DNA from: Rhodobacterales bacterium HKCCA1288
Lineage (GTDB): Bacteria > Pseudomonadota > Alphaproteobacteria > Rhodobacterales > Rhodobacteraceae
Length of the DNA: 64,000 nucleotides
Reading direction: 5' to 3'
NCBI GenBank assembly: GCA_015693905.1
Contig: CP065161.1
Span: forward strand, 744,001-808,000
The notes beneath the pieces were generated by a model. It was not told the origin of the DNA and searched no databases. It saw nothing but the letters and a program-made list of their open reading frames with translations. The position numbers and the translations under genes were made by a program. Below are positions 1 through 8,755 of the stretch, in pieces. Every line of letters starts with the position of its first letter. The stretch's first letter is position 1.

Positions 1-911
1 ATCTCAGCTATGATGACAGCCCGACAGGCGCGTTGATGCTGAACAATGCCGAATGGTTGGACGGGCTGAATTATCTGGAATTTTTGCGCGATATTGGGCG
101 GCATTTTTCGGTCAATCGCATGTTGTCGTTTGAATCGGTCAAATCGCGTCTGGATCGCGAACAAAGCCTGAGCTTCCTCGAATTCAATTACATGATCCTT
201 CAGGCCTATGATTTTCTTGAACTGAACCGCCGTTATGGCTGTGCGCTGCAGATGGGTGGGTCGGATCAATGGGGCAATATCATCAATGGTATCGACCTAA
301 CCCGCCGTGTTTTGGATCACGAGATTTTTGGCCTGACCACCCCGCTTTTGACCACATCAGATGGCAAGAAGATGGGCAAATCCCAAGGTGGCGCGATCTG
401 GCTGGATGGCGAGATGCTGTCGCCTTACGAATTCTGGCAATTCTGGCGCAACACCACCGATGCGGATGTGGGGCGCTTCCTGAAACTTTACACCGAATTG
501 CCGCTTGAAGAGTGCGAGCGGCTTGGCGCGCTTGCAGGTTCCGAAATCAACGAAGCTAAAATCGTTCTTGCCAATGAGGTGACAAGTCTGTTGCACGGGC
601 GCGATGCCGCCGCCGCCGCAGAGGCCACCGCGCGCGAGGTGTTTGAAAAAGGGGGTATGGGCGATGACCTGCCCCGTCTCACGCTCAGCGCCGATGACAT
701 TGGCGAGGGCGTGTCGATTGTGCAGCTGATCACGCGTTCAGGCTTGGCAGGGTCGGGCAAAGAGGCCAAGCGCCTGATCGCAGAAGGCGGCGCACGGATG
801 AATGACGCGGCCATCACCGATGCAGGCCTGATGATCACAGCCAGTGATCTGGCCACGCCCTTGAAACTGAGCGCAGGGAAAAAGCGCCACGCTTTGGTGG
901 AATTGGGCTGA
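1..911 (+). CDS. tyrS: Tyrosyl-tRNA synthetase, C-terminal part (5' end outside window)
   Basis: Class I aminoacyl-tRNA synthetase that charges tRNA-Tyr in the cytoplasm. The frame is open from base 3 and the gene enters from the left edge, so only about the last 300 codons are present. Visible are the tyrosine-binding region with [10 protein letters not shown], the KMSKS-type signature written as KMGKS (bases 369-383), and a C-terminal S4-like RNA-binding domain (about 700-905). The HIGH motif lies upstream of the window. The next gene, on the same strand, starts 43 bases downstream; no terminator is seen. The identification is from conserved motifs and is secure. Confidence 0.96.
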   Translation, partial: LSYDDSPTGALMLNNAEWLDGLNYLEFLRDIGRHFSVNRMLSFESVKSRLDREQSLSFLEFNYMILQAYDFLELNRRYGCALQMGGSDQWGNIINGIDLTRRVLDHEIFGLTTPLLTTSDGKKMGKSQGGAIWLDGEMLSPYEFWQFWRNTTDADVGRFLKLYTELPLEECERLGALAGSEINEAKIVLANEVTSLLHGRDAAAAAEATAREVFEKGGMGDDLPRLTLSADDIGEGVSIVQLITRSGLAGSGKEAKRLIAEGGARMNDAAITDAGLMITASDLATPLKLSAGKKRHALVELG

Positions 912-954
912 TCCGTTAATCTTGGATTTACCTTGATCGGGCAGTCTTGCGGCT

Positions 955-1860
955 ATGTTGCACAGCCTGCCCGATCTTGAGGATGCCCTACCCATTGCCA
1001 CAGCGGGCTTTACCCAATCTGCGGGGTTTGAGCAGGCATTGCGCGCGCTCGGGCAGTCAGTTGCGCGCATTGACGGGCAGCTTTTCATAACGCGCCGATT
1101 TCCAATCCTAGGCCCCGTTGGCTATTGCGCAAAACCTGCTCATATTCCTGCCTCCATTCTTTCAGGCGCATCCCCGCGGGGCATGGCACATGTGCTCATC
1201 AACGCGGCCACCCCTGCCCAAGGGGCGGCCTTGGCCCGTGCGGGGTTTCTGCGCCTTGCCAAACCGCGCCACAGCTTGAGCGTGCCGCTGACACAAAACA
1301 CCGCCGAGATGGTCGCGCGCCTGCATCCCAAATGGCGGGCCGCGCGCAAAACCGCGTTGCAGCGTGGCGCTGTGGCCCGCATTCGGCCCTTTTATACGCC
1401 GCGCGATGGGTGGCTTTTGGCCGCCGAAACTGCACAGCGCAAAAGAAACCACTATGACGGGATCGCGCTGGCCCTTTTGGCCGAAATTGGCCGCAGCAAG
1501 ACCCAAAAACTGCTTTATATCTGCGAGGGGGTGTCGCGGCAGGCCGCGTTGCTATTCTCACTTTCAGGGCATGAAGCGGCCTATCACATTGGATGGCGCA
1601 GCGCCGATTGCCCCTATGGCAGCCACCAGATGCTGCTCTTTGCGGCCATGGAATACGCCGCCAAGCGGGCGCAGCATTTTGATCTGGGGCTGAGTGAGGC
1701 GGATAGCCCTGGGCTTGCGCGGTTCAAACGGGGAACGGGGGCAACACTTTTGCCGCTTGGGGGCACATGGGCGCTCAGCCGCGCTTTGGCCCCTTTGCAC
1801 CGCTTAGCGCGCCAGACGCAACAGCCGCGCGCGGGCGGGCGGAACGGCGGCAATCTCTAG
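955..1860 (+). CDS. FemAB/GNAT-like acyltransferase (putative)
   Basis: A 301-residue protein resembling the FemAB-like branch of the GNAT superfamily (BioF2-like/Acetyltransf_6 type). The central H-P-K-W-R-A-A-R-K-T stretch (about 122-131) and the later H-I-G-W-R...Y-G-S-H-Q segment (about 208-222), followed by G-L-S-E-A-D-S-P-G-L-A-R-F-K-R-G, are the features that suggest this fold. Acyl donor and acceptor cannot be told from sequence. The 3' end overlaps the convergent olsB-like gene by 57 bases, so the last 18 codons are read on both strands. The neighbouring acyltransferase makes a role in lipid or envelope modification conceivable, but that is inference only. Confidence 0.7.
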   Translation: MLHSLPDLEDALPIATAGFTQSAGFEQALRALGQSVARIDGQLFITRRFPILGPVGYCAKPAHIPASILSGASPRGMAHVLINAATPAQGAALARAGFLRLAKPRHSLSVPLTQNTAEMVARLHPKWRAARKTALQRGAVARIRPFYTPRDGWLLAAETAQRKRNHYDGIALALLAEIGRSKTQKLLYICEGVSRQAALLFSLSGHEAAYHIGWRSADCPYGSHQMLLFAAMEYAAKRAQHFDLGLSEADSPGLARFKRGTGATLLPLGGTWALSRALAPLHRLARQTQQPRAGGRNGGNL

Positions 1861-2541
1861 CCCTGTGAACACATGCAGCGTATTCAAATCTTGATCAATC
1901 ACGGCATGATCGCTGACCCACCCCCCCAACATCAAATAACTGCGCAAAAGCGGCGGCAGCGTTGCCATTGCCCGTTTCAGATCGGGTTTGCGCCGCAGCT
2001 TTGCCGCGAATGGAAACACATGGGACGACTTGATCTGAGGCCGCCATTTGGCGGGTGCGATATGGCGATCACGCAACAGCGCAAAGGCATCATGATAGGG
2101 CAGCGCATCCGTGCCGCGAAAAGACGAGCAACCAAAGAGCAGCTTGACCCCGATCTCATCCACATAGGCGGTCAATGCCCCCCATGCGAGACGTAAGATG
2201 TCCGGGTCATGCACCTCTGGCGCAAGACAAAAGCGCCCCATCTCAACCATTGGCCCGTCAAAATCGGACAGGGGCGATAAATCGTAAAACTGCGCCGAAT
2301 AACTGGTCTGCAAGGCTGCCCCATCGGGCAGGCACATCAGGCGAAAGCAGGCGACCAATTCCCCCGCTTCCTGCGTTTCAATGAGGATATGGTCACAAAG
2401 CGCATCATAAGGATCTGCATCTAGACCCGCCCCATCTGCCCCACCGCGAAAAGCGCGGTGCCGCAGGGTTTGCGCGGCGGTCACATCGGCGGCGGTTTGG
2501 GCCATGCGCAGCCGATATTTCCCCGCCACCTTCTCGCGCAT
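1804..2541 (-). CDS. olsB: Ornithine-acyl-ACP N-acyltransferase-like GNAT protein (OlsB family)
   Basis: A 245-residue protein of the hemolysin/OlsB acyltransferase family. OlsB transfers a 3-hydroxyacyl group from ACP to ornithine in the first step of ornithine lipid synthesis at the inner membrane. Family features seen are the early L-R-H-R-A-F segment, the central V-E-M-G-R-F-C-L motif (about residues 98-105), and the C-S-S-F-R-G-T-D stretch (about 139-146). The start at 2541 follows an AGGTG-type ribosome site. No olsA-like second acyltransferase lies next to it, although many relatives keep the pair together. A lyso-ornithine product is inferred from the family; another amino acid acceptor is possible. 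Confidence 0.75.
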   Translation of the reverse strand: MREKVAGKYRLRMAQTAADVTAAQTLRHRAFRGGADGAGLDADPYDALCDHILIETQEAGELVACFRLMCLPDGAALQTSYSAQFYDLSPLSDFDGPMVEMGRFCLAPEVHDPDILRLAWGALTAYVDEIGVKLLFGCSSFRGTDALPYHDAFALLRDRHIAPAKWRPQIKSSHVFPFAAKLRRKPDLKRAMATLPPLLRSYLMLGGWVSDHAVIDQDLNTLHVFTGLEIAAVPPARARLLRLAR

Positions 2542-2569
2542 GATGCACCTATGTTACGCAGACAAAGGA

Positions 2570-3064
2570 TTAATTGTTGGCGTTGACCAACTCACCCACA
2601 TTGATGCGGCCAAAATTACCCATAACCTGACGGAAAATCGACACCTCACGGATCGAGCTTTCCGTAACGCGGCGCGAAATATCGACAATCTGACCATCGG
2701 CAAGCGTGTAGGTTTCCACATTCGACACGGTGCCGTTATCGGCAAAGGACACGGCCACGATATCGCGGCTTACAATCTCGGGCGCCCGCCATGCATAGCT
2801 GCGCACACGATATTGCGAATAGAACCATGTGGTTTCGCCAATCACGCCCTCACCAGCAGGGCGGCCAAGGGTTTGCCCGAGGCTGTCGCGGGTATCTTGA
2901 CCGATGGTGATGGCATCCAATTCTTCTTGCGGCGGGATAAAGCCGTGGTCACGGAAACTTTCGGTGCAGCCAGACAAAGCCAATCCAAAGGCCACTGCAA
3001 TCACCGCTGCACGCACCCGCTTGCGCCCCATGCGTGCCTGCGTGCTGATCCGAAGTTCTGCCAT
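2570..3064 (-). CDS. bamE: BamE-like outer membrane assembly lipoprotein
   Basis: A 164-residue lipoprotein of the SmpA/OmlA (BamE) family, an accessory part of the BAM complex that inserts beta-barrel proteins into the outer membrane. A signal peptide with basic residues and a hydrophobic core ends in a lipobox L-S-G-C. The mature part has the I-T-I-G-Q-D-T-R-D-S-L-G-Q-T-L-G-R-P segment typical of the fold. The start at 3064 is chosen because GGTGAGGAAG precedes it at good spacing; an upstream in-frame ATG at 3118 lacks such a site, and an ATG at 3031 is also possible. It is divergent from the DUF177 gene, as often in alphaproteobacteria. Confidence 0.85.
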   Translation of the reverse strand: MAELRISTQARMGRKRVRAAVIAVAFGLALSGCTESFRDHGFIPPQEELDAITIGQDTRDSLGQTLGRPAGEGVIGETTWFYSQYRVRSYAWRAPEIVSRDIVAVSFADNGTVSNVETYTLADGQIVDISRRVTESSIREVSIFRQVMGNFGRINVGELVNANN

Positions 3065-3235
3065 GCCCATCTTCCTCACCCTAGCGCCAGCTTCCCTTCT
3101 GCGCTTGGGCGCAAACATTCAGGCATGGCGTCTGTCTTCATTTGGGCTTAACTTACAGCGACCAACAGAGCAAGCATTGCAATCGCGCGACCCTCATTTT
3201 CGAGGGGAAATTGATCAGAAACTTGAGGGGAGATC

Positions 3236-3886
3236 ATGTCAAACGCCAGCCTACGCCCTGATCTTTTGGCTTTGGCCGAACTGCGCCGCGCAGGCGGCAA
3301 AACATTTGCCTTGACCCCCGATGCGGATGCGTTGCGCGAGATTGCAGATGGTCTAGAGCTGCGTGCGCTGCGCAAACTGCGCTTTACAGGCAAAATTATG
3401 CCCGAAGGCAAAAGCGATTGGCGCCTTGAGGGGCAACTGGGCGCCACTGTGACACAGGCCTGCAGCGTCAGTTTGGCGGATGTGGTGACGCGGATCGATA
3501 CCGATGTGTTGCGCCGCTATATCGCCGATTTCACGGCGCCCGAGGCCGAAGAGGCCGAGATGCCCGAAGATGACAGCATCGAGCCATTGCCCGCAAAAAT
3601 TGACCTATATGCCGTGATGACCGAAGCCTTGGCATTGGCCCTGCCCGATTATCCGCGCGCACCAGATGCCGCAACCGAGGATGACGCCGCCGATTTGGTG
3701 CATATTTACAGCGCAAGCCCCCCCAATGCGGGCCCAGTTGAGGCAGAGGATGAGCCCCCCCAAACCGCAAACCCACTTTCTGCTTTGCAAGAATTACGGG
3801 ATAAATTGGCGCAATCCCCCGCAGACAGCAGCAGTGCGGGCGCAAGCAAAAACACAGGCAGCCCCGCCAAAAACAGCGATAAATAA
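3236..3886 (+). CDS. DUF177 (YceD) family protein
   Basis: A 216-residue DUF177/YceD protein. The family is encoded just before rpmF in most bacteria and is linked to 23S rRNA/ribosome biogenesis; the biochemical role is not settled. The core domain covers about residues 20-150, with a T-G-K-I...Q-A-C-S-V-S-L-A-D-V central segment containing one of the usual cysteines. The end is a low-complexity acidic and then Ala/Ser/Lys-rich tail (about 155-216) that is probably disordered. It precedes rpmF, separated by a 268-base gap that holds a promoter-like sequence, so rpmF may also be transcribed separately. Confidence 0.85.
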   Translation: MSNASLRPDLLALAELRRAGGKTFALTPDADALREIADGLELRALRKLRFTGKIMPEGKSDWRLEGQLGATVTQACSVSLADVVTRIDTDVLRRYIADFTAPEAEEAEMPEDDSIEPLPAKIDLYAVMTEALALALPDYPRAPDAATEDDAADLVHIYSASPPNAGPVEAEDEPPQTANPLSALQELRDKLAQSPADSSSAGASKNTGSPAKNSDK

Positions 3887-3935
3887 CCGCAAACAAACGC
3901 AAACGCGCGGAATTTACCCAAAGGTCTATTAGGGC

Positions 3936-3963
3936 TTGCATAGGTGCAGAATCTTTGTATGTT
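3936..3963 (+). promoter_or_regulatory. Candidate sigma-70-type promoter for rpmF-plsX-fabH
   Basis: A TTGCAT element (3936-3941) and a TATGTT element (3958-3963) are separated by 16 bases. They lie in the 268-base space between the DUF177 gene and rpmF, about 190 bases before the rpmF start. The call rests on consensus resemblance only. Confidence 0.3.
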
Positions 3964-4154
3964 CCCGCCCTCATTCGCCAATTGGATTTTATCCCAATTT
4001 TGCGCGCGTTTTTCGGGCAAATCACCCCATGAGCCGCGCATCACAGGTTGCCCTTTGGTGAAAAAAATGTGACAGAGATTTGAAACGTGACGATGGGCTG
4101 CCCCTGTTTGGTCAATCTTGACCGCGAAGCCCCTAACAAAACCGAGGTTGAGAC

Positions 4155-4361
4155 ATGGCTGTCCCCCAGAACCGAGTGACCCGCTCGCGCCGCAACCAAC
4201 GCCGTTCGCATGACGCGTTGACCGCTGGCAATCCAAATGAATGCCCCAGCTGTGGTGAGCTGAAGCGCCCCCACCACGTCTGCCCGTCTTGCGGCAGCTA
4301 TAATGACCGCGAGGTTATTGCCCAAGCAGACGAGATTGATCTCGATGATGACGCGGCCTAA
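4155..4361 (+). CDS. rpmF: 50S ribosomal protein L32
   Basis: A 68-residue L32 of the zinc-binding type. It begins [18 protein letters not shown] and carries two C-P-S-C knuckles (about residues 31-34 and 45-48) that form a zinc ribbon. It sits on the large subunit near the exit of the peptidyl transferase region. The C-terminus is acidic (D-L-D-D-D-A-A), as in related alphaproteobacteria. plsX starts 39 bases downstream, the classical rpmF-plsX-fabH order that couples ribosome and membrane lipid synthesis. Confidence 0.97.
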   Translation: MAVPQNRVTRSRRNQRRSHDALTAGNPNECPSCGELKRPHHVCPSCGSYNDREVIAQADEIDLDDDAA

Positions 4362-4400
4362 GGGCCGCGCGTTTTTCCGAGGCAAGCGGATTTAAAAGTC

Positions 4401-5498
4401 ATGACAGAGACATCCGTTCTGACTGGGCGTCAAGTTCCTGGAACGGTGCTATCGATTGATGCAATGGGGGGCGATCTAGGCCCCTCTGCTGTTGTGTCTG
4501 GCATGGCCAAAGCTGCACGTAAGAACCCTGATTTGCGGTTCATCGTGCATGGCGATGGCAAAACCCTGAACAAGCTGATTGCCAAACGCGGTGACCTAAA
4601 GGGGCGCTGCGACATTCGTCATTGTGACGATGTGGTCACGATGGATGCCAAACCCTCGCAGGTGGTGCGCCACGCCAAAGGCAGCTCGATGTGGAGCGCG
4701 GTTCAGGCCGTGGAAAACGGCGAGGCGCGGGCCGCTGTGTCTTGTGGCAACACGGGCGCGCTGATGGCGCTGTCGATGTTGCGGTTGCGCAAAATCCCAG
4801 GGGTGAACCGTCCCGCGATTGGTGTTTTGTGGCCTTCGCGCAACCCATCTGGCTTTAACGTCATGTTGGATGTGGGTGCTGATATCCGGGCCGATGCGCA
4901 AGATTTGTTGCATTTCGCCCTGATGGGCAGCGCCTATGCGCGCAGCGGCTTAGACCAATCCCGCCCCCGTGTCGGAATCCTGAATGTAGGCACCGAGGAA
5001 CATAAAGGCCGCACCGAATTACACGATGCCTATGACCTTGTCGCCCGCGCCGCACCTGCGGCAGATTTTGAATTCGTGGGCTTTGTCGAGGGGGGGGATA
5101 TCCCCTCTGATAAGGTCGATGTGATCGTCTGTGACGGATTCACAGGCAATGCCGCGCTCAAAACGGGCGAAGGCACCGCGCGTCTTATCCGCGAATTTCT
5201 GCGCGAGGCATTTGAATATTCAATATTGTCGCGCTTGGCTGCGGTGATGGCCTATAGCTCGCTCAAGAGGTTGCAAAAACGTATAGACCCCCGCCGCGTC
5301 AATGGTGGTGTGTTCTTGGGCCTGAATGGCACAGTGGTCAAAAGCCACGGCTCGGCAGATGGAACAGGGGTTGCAGCCGCAATCAAATTGGCGGCACGAT
5401 TGGCCGCAGCGGATTTTGCAGATCAGTTGACCAAACGGATCGCCGAGGCGGAAACCGCAGCAGATCAGATCGTCCATGGGGAAGGGAAACAGGCATGA
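4401..5498 (+). CDS. plsX: Phosphate acyltransferase PlsX
   Basis: A 365-residue PlsX, which converts acyl-ACP and phosphate to acyl-phosphate, the donor for PlsY in phospholipid synthesis. Family hallmarks are I-D-A-M-G-G-D at the N-terminus (about 19-25), S-C-G-N-T-G-A (about 113-119), and the G-F-T-G-N-A-A-L-K segment near residue 250. The stop overlaps the fabH start in an ATGA arrangement, which indicates translational coupling. The ribosome site before the chosen ATG is weak, so a start a few codons later is possible, but the conserved part is intact. Confidence 0.96.
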   Translation: MTETSVLTGRQVPGTVLSIDAMGGDLGPSAVVSGMAKAARKNPDLRFIVHGDGKTLNKLIAKRGDLKGRCDIRHCDDVVTMDAKPSQVVRHAKGSSMWSAVQAVENGEARAAVSCGNTGALMALSMLRLRKIPGVNRPAIGVLWPSRNPSGFNVMLDVGADIRADAQDLLHFALMGSAYARSGLDQSRPRVGILNVGTEEHKGRTELHDAYDLVARAAPAADFEFVGFVEGGDIPSDKVDVIVCDGFTGNAALKTGEGTARLIREFLREAFEYSILSRLAAVMAYSSLKRLQKRIDPRRVNGGVFLGLNGTVVKSHGSADGTGVAAAIKLAARLAAADFADQLTKRIAEAETAADQIVHGEGKQA

Positions 5499-6469
5499 CA
5501 CTTCGCGCGGTCGCAACTGGAATTGGCCATTACCTGCCTGAGCGGGTTGTGCCCAATTCGGAGTTCGAAGCGCAAATCGACACTTCGGATGAGTGGATTC
5601 GCGCCCGCACAGGGATTGAACGGCGCCATTTCGCCGCCGAGGGCGAGACGACCAGCCAAATGGCAATCAAGGCCTGTGAGGCCGCCTTGGCGGATGCGGG
5701 CCTGTCTGCGGTCGATGTTGATGGCGTCATCGTTGCCACCTCAACCCCAGATCTCACATTTCCCTCTACCGCCACGATGGTGCAGCATGGGCTTGGGATG
5801 ACGCAGGGCTTTGCTTTTGATGTGCAGGCCGTCTGCGCGGGGTTTATCTATGCGCTGTCCACCGCCAATGCCTATATCCTCTCTGGTCAGGCCAAGCGGA
5901 TTTTGGTGATTGGTGCGGAAACCTTTAGCCGCATTTTGGATTGGGAAGATCGCGGAACTTGCGTTTTGTTTGGGGATGGCGCAGGCGCCGTTCTGTTATG
6001 CGCCGAAGAAAGCGCAGGCGCGGCCACAGATCGGGGCGTTTTGGCCGTTGATCTGCATTCAGATGGTCAATTTCGGGATCTGCTTTATGTCGATGGCGGT
6101 GTCTCGCAGACACAAACCACGGGCCATCTGCGGATGGAAGGGCGCGAAGTGTTCCGCCATGCGGTCGAAAAACTAGCCGAAACCGCCCATGCCGCACTCG
6201 CGCGTTCGGGCAATGCGGCCCAAGATGTGGACTGGATCGTGCCGCATCAGGCCAATTTGCGCATCATCACCCGCACCGCCCAAAAAATGGGGGTCGATAT
6301 GGATCGGGTGATTGTGACCGTGCAAGATCACGGCAACACGTCAGCCGCCTCTATCCCCTTGGCTTTGTCGGTCGGGGTCGCGCGCGGCCAGATCAAAAAA
6401 GGTGACCTATTGGTTACCGAAGCGATTGGCGGTGGCTTGGCTTGGGGTGCGGTGGTTTTGCGCTGGTAA
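5495..6469 (+). CDS. fabH: 3-oxoacyl-ACP synthase III (FabH)
   Basis: A 324-residue KAS III that condenses acetyl-CoA with malonyl-ACP to start fatty acid synthesis. The Cys-His-Asn triad is visible: C114 in A-V-C-A-G-F, H251 in P-H-Q-A-N, and N281 in H-G-N-T-S-A-A-S. The length is normal for the family. It overlaps plsX by four bases. Downstream lies ihfA after a 118-base gap, the order common to Rhodobacterales. Confidence 0.97.
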   Translation: MTLRAVATGIGHYLPERVVPNSEFEAQIDTSDEWIRARTGIERRHFAAEGETTSQMAIKACEAALADAGLSAVDVDGVIVATSTPDLTFPSTATMVQHGLGMTQGFAFDVQAVCAGFIYALSTANAYILSGQAKRILVIGAETFSRILDWEDRGTCVLFGDGAGAVLLCAEESAGAATDRGVLAVDLHSDGQFRDLLYVDGGVSQTQTTGHLRMEGREVFRHAVEKLAETAHAALARSGNAAQDVDWIVPHQANLRIITRTAQKMGVDMDRVIVTVQDHGNTSAASIPLALSVGVARGQIKKGDLLVTEAIGGGLAWGAVVLRW

Positions 6470-6587
6470 GGCGCTAAAATCTTGCCCTTACGTCACGGCG
6501 ATTGACTCGCGCCGCAGCTTTGCTCATTCTGTGGCGGTGCTAAAACAACCCTTATACCGCTGCGCCAATGTCGGGAGGACATGAGCA

Positions 6588-6893
6588 ATGAGCAATAAGA
6601 CACTGACGCGGATGGATTTATCCGAAGCCGTGTTTCGTGAAGTGGGTTTGTCGCGCAATGAAAGCAGCGACCTTGTTGAGCGTGTAATTGAGTTGATGTC
6701 AGACGCATTGGTCGATGGGGGACAGGTTAAAATCTCGTCTTTCGGCACATTTAGCGTGCGCGCCAAATCTGAACGCATTGGTCGCAACCCGAAAACGGGC
6801 GAAGAAGTGCCCATTACGCCCCGCCGTGTCCTCAGTTTTCGCCCCTCGCATCTGATGAAAGAGCGGGTCGCAGACGGCAATAAGAAACGCTAA
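6588..6893 (+). CDS. ihfA: Integration host factor alpha subunit
   Basis: A 101-residue DNA-bending HU/IHF family protein. The N-terminal helices are followed by [11 protein letters not shown] (about 45-55) and the arm with [12 protein letters not shown] (about 65-76), which carries the intercalating proline region. The assignment to IHF-alpha rather than HU or IHF-beta comes from the motif [12 protein letters not shown] and from the neighbouring merR gene, a stable pair in alphaproteobacteria. A GGGAGG ribosome site precedes it, and the next gene begins 12 bases after its stop. Confidence 0.95.
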   Translation: MSNKTLTRMDLSEAVFREVGLSRNESSDLVERVIELMSDALVDGGQVKISSFGTFSVRAKSERIGRNPKTGEEVPITPRRVLSFRPSHLMKERVADGNKKR

Positions 6894-6905
6894 GAGGCGG
6901 GCAGG

Positions 6906-7451
6906 ATGGCCAAATCCCCCGATGCCTTTCGCACCATTCGCGAAGTCGCCGATTGGCTTGGTGTCGCGGCCCATGTGTTGCGGTTTTGGGAAAGCAAATT
7001 CACCCAGATCAAACCTGTGAAACGCGCAGGCGGGCGGCGTTATTATCGCCCTGCCGATATGCGCCTGATCGGCGGGATCAAGGTGTTGCTGCATGATGAA
7101 GGGATGACCATTCGGGGCGTTCAGCGCCTTTTGCGCGAAGACGGGGTTGCGGCAGTCGCTGCGCGCTCGCCTGAGCTTGACCCCGATATGATGGTGGCCG
7201 AGGCGCAACCTGCCCCAAGCATTGCAGAGGTGGCGCGTGAAGCGGCCAATGAAAATACGCCAAGCCCCACGCCGCACCCTGCCCCCGCTCAGCCTGTGAT
7301 GCAAGGAACCCCCCTGCCCATCGCTGATGGTTTGGCCGCGCTAAAGGCGCGCAAGACTGTGCTGAAATCATTGCCAGAGGCGCAATCCGCCCCGATCCTT
7401 GCACGGCTGCGCAAACTACAGGCGGGGCTCATGGCTGCGGCGCATGGGTAA
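6906..7451 (+). CDS. MerR family transcriptional regulator (ihfA-linked)
   Basis: A 181-residue protein with an N-terminal MerR winged helix (about 7-75): [13 protein letters not shown], then V-L-R-F-W-E and R-R-Y-Y-R-P. The C-terminal half is Ala/Pro-rich and lacks cysteines, so it is not a metal- or thiol-sensing MerR. It follows ihfA by 12 bases and is probably co-transcribed. This orphan MerR is a conserved ihfA neighbour in the group; its targets cannot be inferred from sequence. Confidence 0.88.
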   Translation: MAKSPDAFRTIREVADWLGVAAHVLRFWESKFTQIKPVKRAGGRRYYRPADMRLIGGIKVLLHDEGMTIRGVQRLLREDGVAAVAARSPELDPDMMVAEAQPAPSIAEVAREAANENTPSPTPHPAPAQPVMQGTPLPIADGLAALKARKTVLKSLPEAQSAPILARLRKLQAGLMAAAHG

Positions 7452-7524
7452 AGCCTGCGCTTTGTCGAAATTCCTGCGCCCTAGCCCTTGCGCCACGCCA
7501 TAAAATCGGTAGAAGAGCCCCATT

Positions 7525-7601
7525 CGGGCTATAGCGCAGCCTGGTAGCGCGTCCGTCTGGGGGACGGAAGGTCGCAGGTTCAAGTCCTGCTAGCCCGACC
7601 A
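7525..7601 (+). tRNA. tRNA-Pro (anticodon GGG)
   Basis: A 77-nt cloverleaf with the CCA end encoded. The acceptor stem is CGGGCTA/TAGCCCG. The anticodon arm is TCCGT-CTGGGGG-ACGGA with GGG at loop positions 3-5, and the T-arm contains GGTTCAAGTCC. The start and end are read directly from the pairing. It decodes CCC and CCU codons. Confidence 0.96.
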
Positions 7602-7609
7602 GATTTTTG

Positions 7610-7646
7610 AAAACCGCTCTTGCCCTTTGCGGCGGGGCGGTTTTTT
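7610..7646 (+). terminator. Rho-independent terminator after tRNA-Pro
   Basis: An 8-bp stem AAAACCGC (7610-7617) / GCGGTTTT (7637-7644), with a GC-rich loop that can pair further, runs into six T residues. It lies 8 bases after the tRNA and 30 bases before the next gene. Confidence 0.75.
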
Positions 7647-7675
7647 CTTGGGTAAAGGTCAAGGGAGGGTTCGCA

Positions 7676-8752
7676 ATGGCGACAGATCAGACACGTGGCG
7701 TGCTGCCAGATCATCGGATTGAGGCGATGATCGCAGAAGGTCAGATCACGCTCACTGCCCCACCTGCGGAAACCCAAGTGCAACCCGCAAGTCTTGACCT
7801 GCGCCTTGGCCCCGTGGCCTATCGGGTGCGCGCCTCGTTTCTTGCAGGCAAGGGTGCGCGTGTCGCAGATCGGCTGGCCGAATTTGAGATGCATAAAATC
7901 GACATCAGCGCAGGCGCCGTGTTGGAGAAGGGCTGCGTTTATGTTGTGCCCCTGATGGAGGGCTTAAACCTGCCCCAAGATATCAGCGCCGTTGCCAATG
8001 CCAAAAGCTCAACCGGGCGTCTTGACCTTTTGACGCGCACGATCACCGATAGCGGCACAGAATTTGACCGCATCGCACATGGCTATAACGGGCCGCTTTA
8101 TGCCGAAATTTGCCCGCGCAGTTTCTCGGTTCTGGTGCGGGCGGGCGCGCGGCTTAATCAAATCCGCTTTCGCCAAGGGCAAGCGGTTCTCAGCGATGAT
8201 GAATTGCGCAAACGCCACGCAGAAAGCCAGCTTGTCTCAGACGAGACAGCTGTGATTGACGAAGGATTGGGGTTCTCCGTTGACCTCAAGCGCGAGAATA
8301 GCACCCTTGTCGGCTATCGCGCCAAACCTCATACGGGCGTGATTGATCTTGATCGTATCGGGGCCTATGACGCGCGCGATTTTTGGGAAGAAATCCATAC
8401 GGATCAGGGCCGTATCATCCTTGACCCCGGTGCGTTTTATATTCTGGTGAGCCGCGAGGAAGTCTCAATACCGCCCGATTGCGCAGCGGAAATGTCGCCC
8501 TATCTGGCGATGGTTGGAGAATTCCGCGTTCATTATGCAGGCTTCTTTGACCCAGGTTTTGGTCACGGCCAACCTGCGCGCGGGGTTCTTGAGGTGCGCT
8601 GCCACGAAGCCCCCTTTGTGCTCGAACATGGGCAGGTGGTTGGCCGCTTAGTTTATGAACGGATGGAAAGCCTCCCCAGCACGCTCTATGGCCGTGAGAT
8701 TGCCTCAAACTATCAGGGCCAAGGGCTAAAACTGTCCAAGCATTTCAAATAG
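7676..8752 (+). CDS. dCTP deaminase-like protein with two Dcd/dUTPase-fold domains
   Basis: A 358-residue protein of the alphaproteobacterial long form of 2'-deoxycytidine 5'-triphosphate deaminase. The first domain has Q-P-A-S-L-D-L-R-L-G (about 35-44), K-S-S-T-G-R-L-D-L (about 105-113) and N-G-P-L-Y-A-E-I, all typical of Dcd. The second half repeats the fold, ending in a G-V-L-E-V-R...H-G-Q-V-V-G-R-L-V-Y-E segment. The expected role is dUTP supply for thymidylate or cleansing of the dCTP pool. The start at 7676 follows AAGGGAGGG. Ordinary Dcd proteins are about half this length. Convergent with the next gene, 3 bases apart. Confidence 0.82.
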   Translation: MATDQTRGVLPDHRIEAMIAEGQITLTAPPAETQVQPASLDLRLGPVAYRVRASFLAGKGARVADRLAEFEMHKIDISAGAVLEKGCVYVVPLMEGLNLPQDISAVANAKSSTGRLDLLTRTITDSGTEFDRIAHGYNGPLYAEICPRSFSVLVRAGARLNQIRFRQGQAVLSDDELRKRHAESQLVSDETAVIDEGLGFSVDLKRENSTLVGYRAKPHTGVIDLDRIGAYDARDFWEEIHTDQGRIILDPGAFYILVSREEVSIPPDCAAEMSPYLAMVGEFRVHYAGFFDPGFGHGQPARGVLEVRCHEAPFVLEHGQVVGRLVYERMESLPSTLYGREIASNYQGQGLKLSKHFK

Positions 8753-8755
8753 GCG

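Noticed and set aside
2504-3151. A 215-codon plus-strand frame opposite bamE
   Set aside because: The minus-strand lipoprotein has a signal peptide, lipobox and ribosome site; the opposite frame has none.
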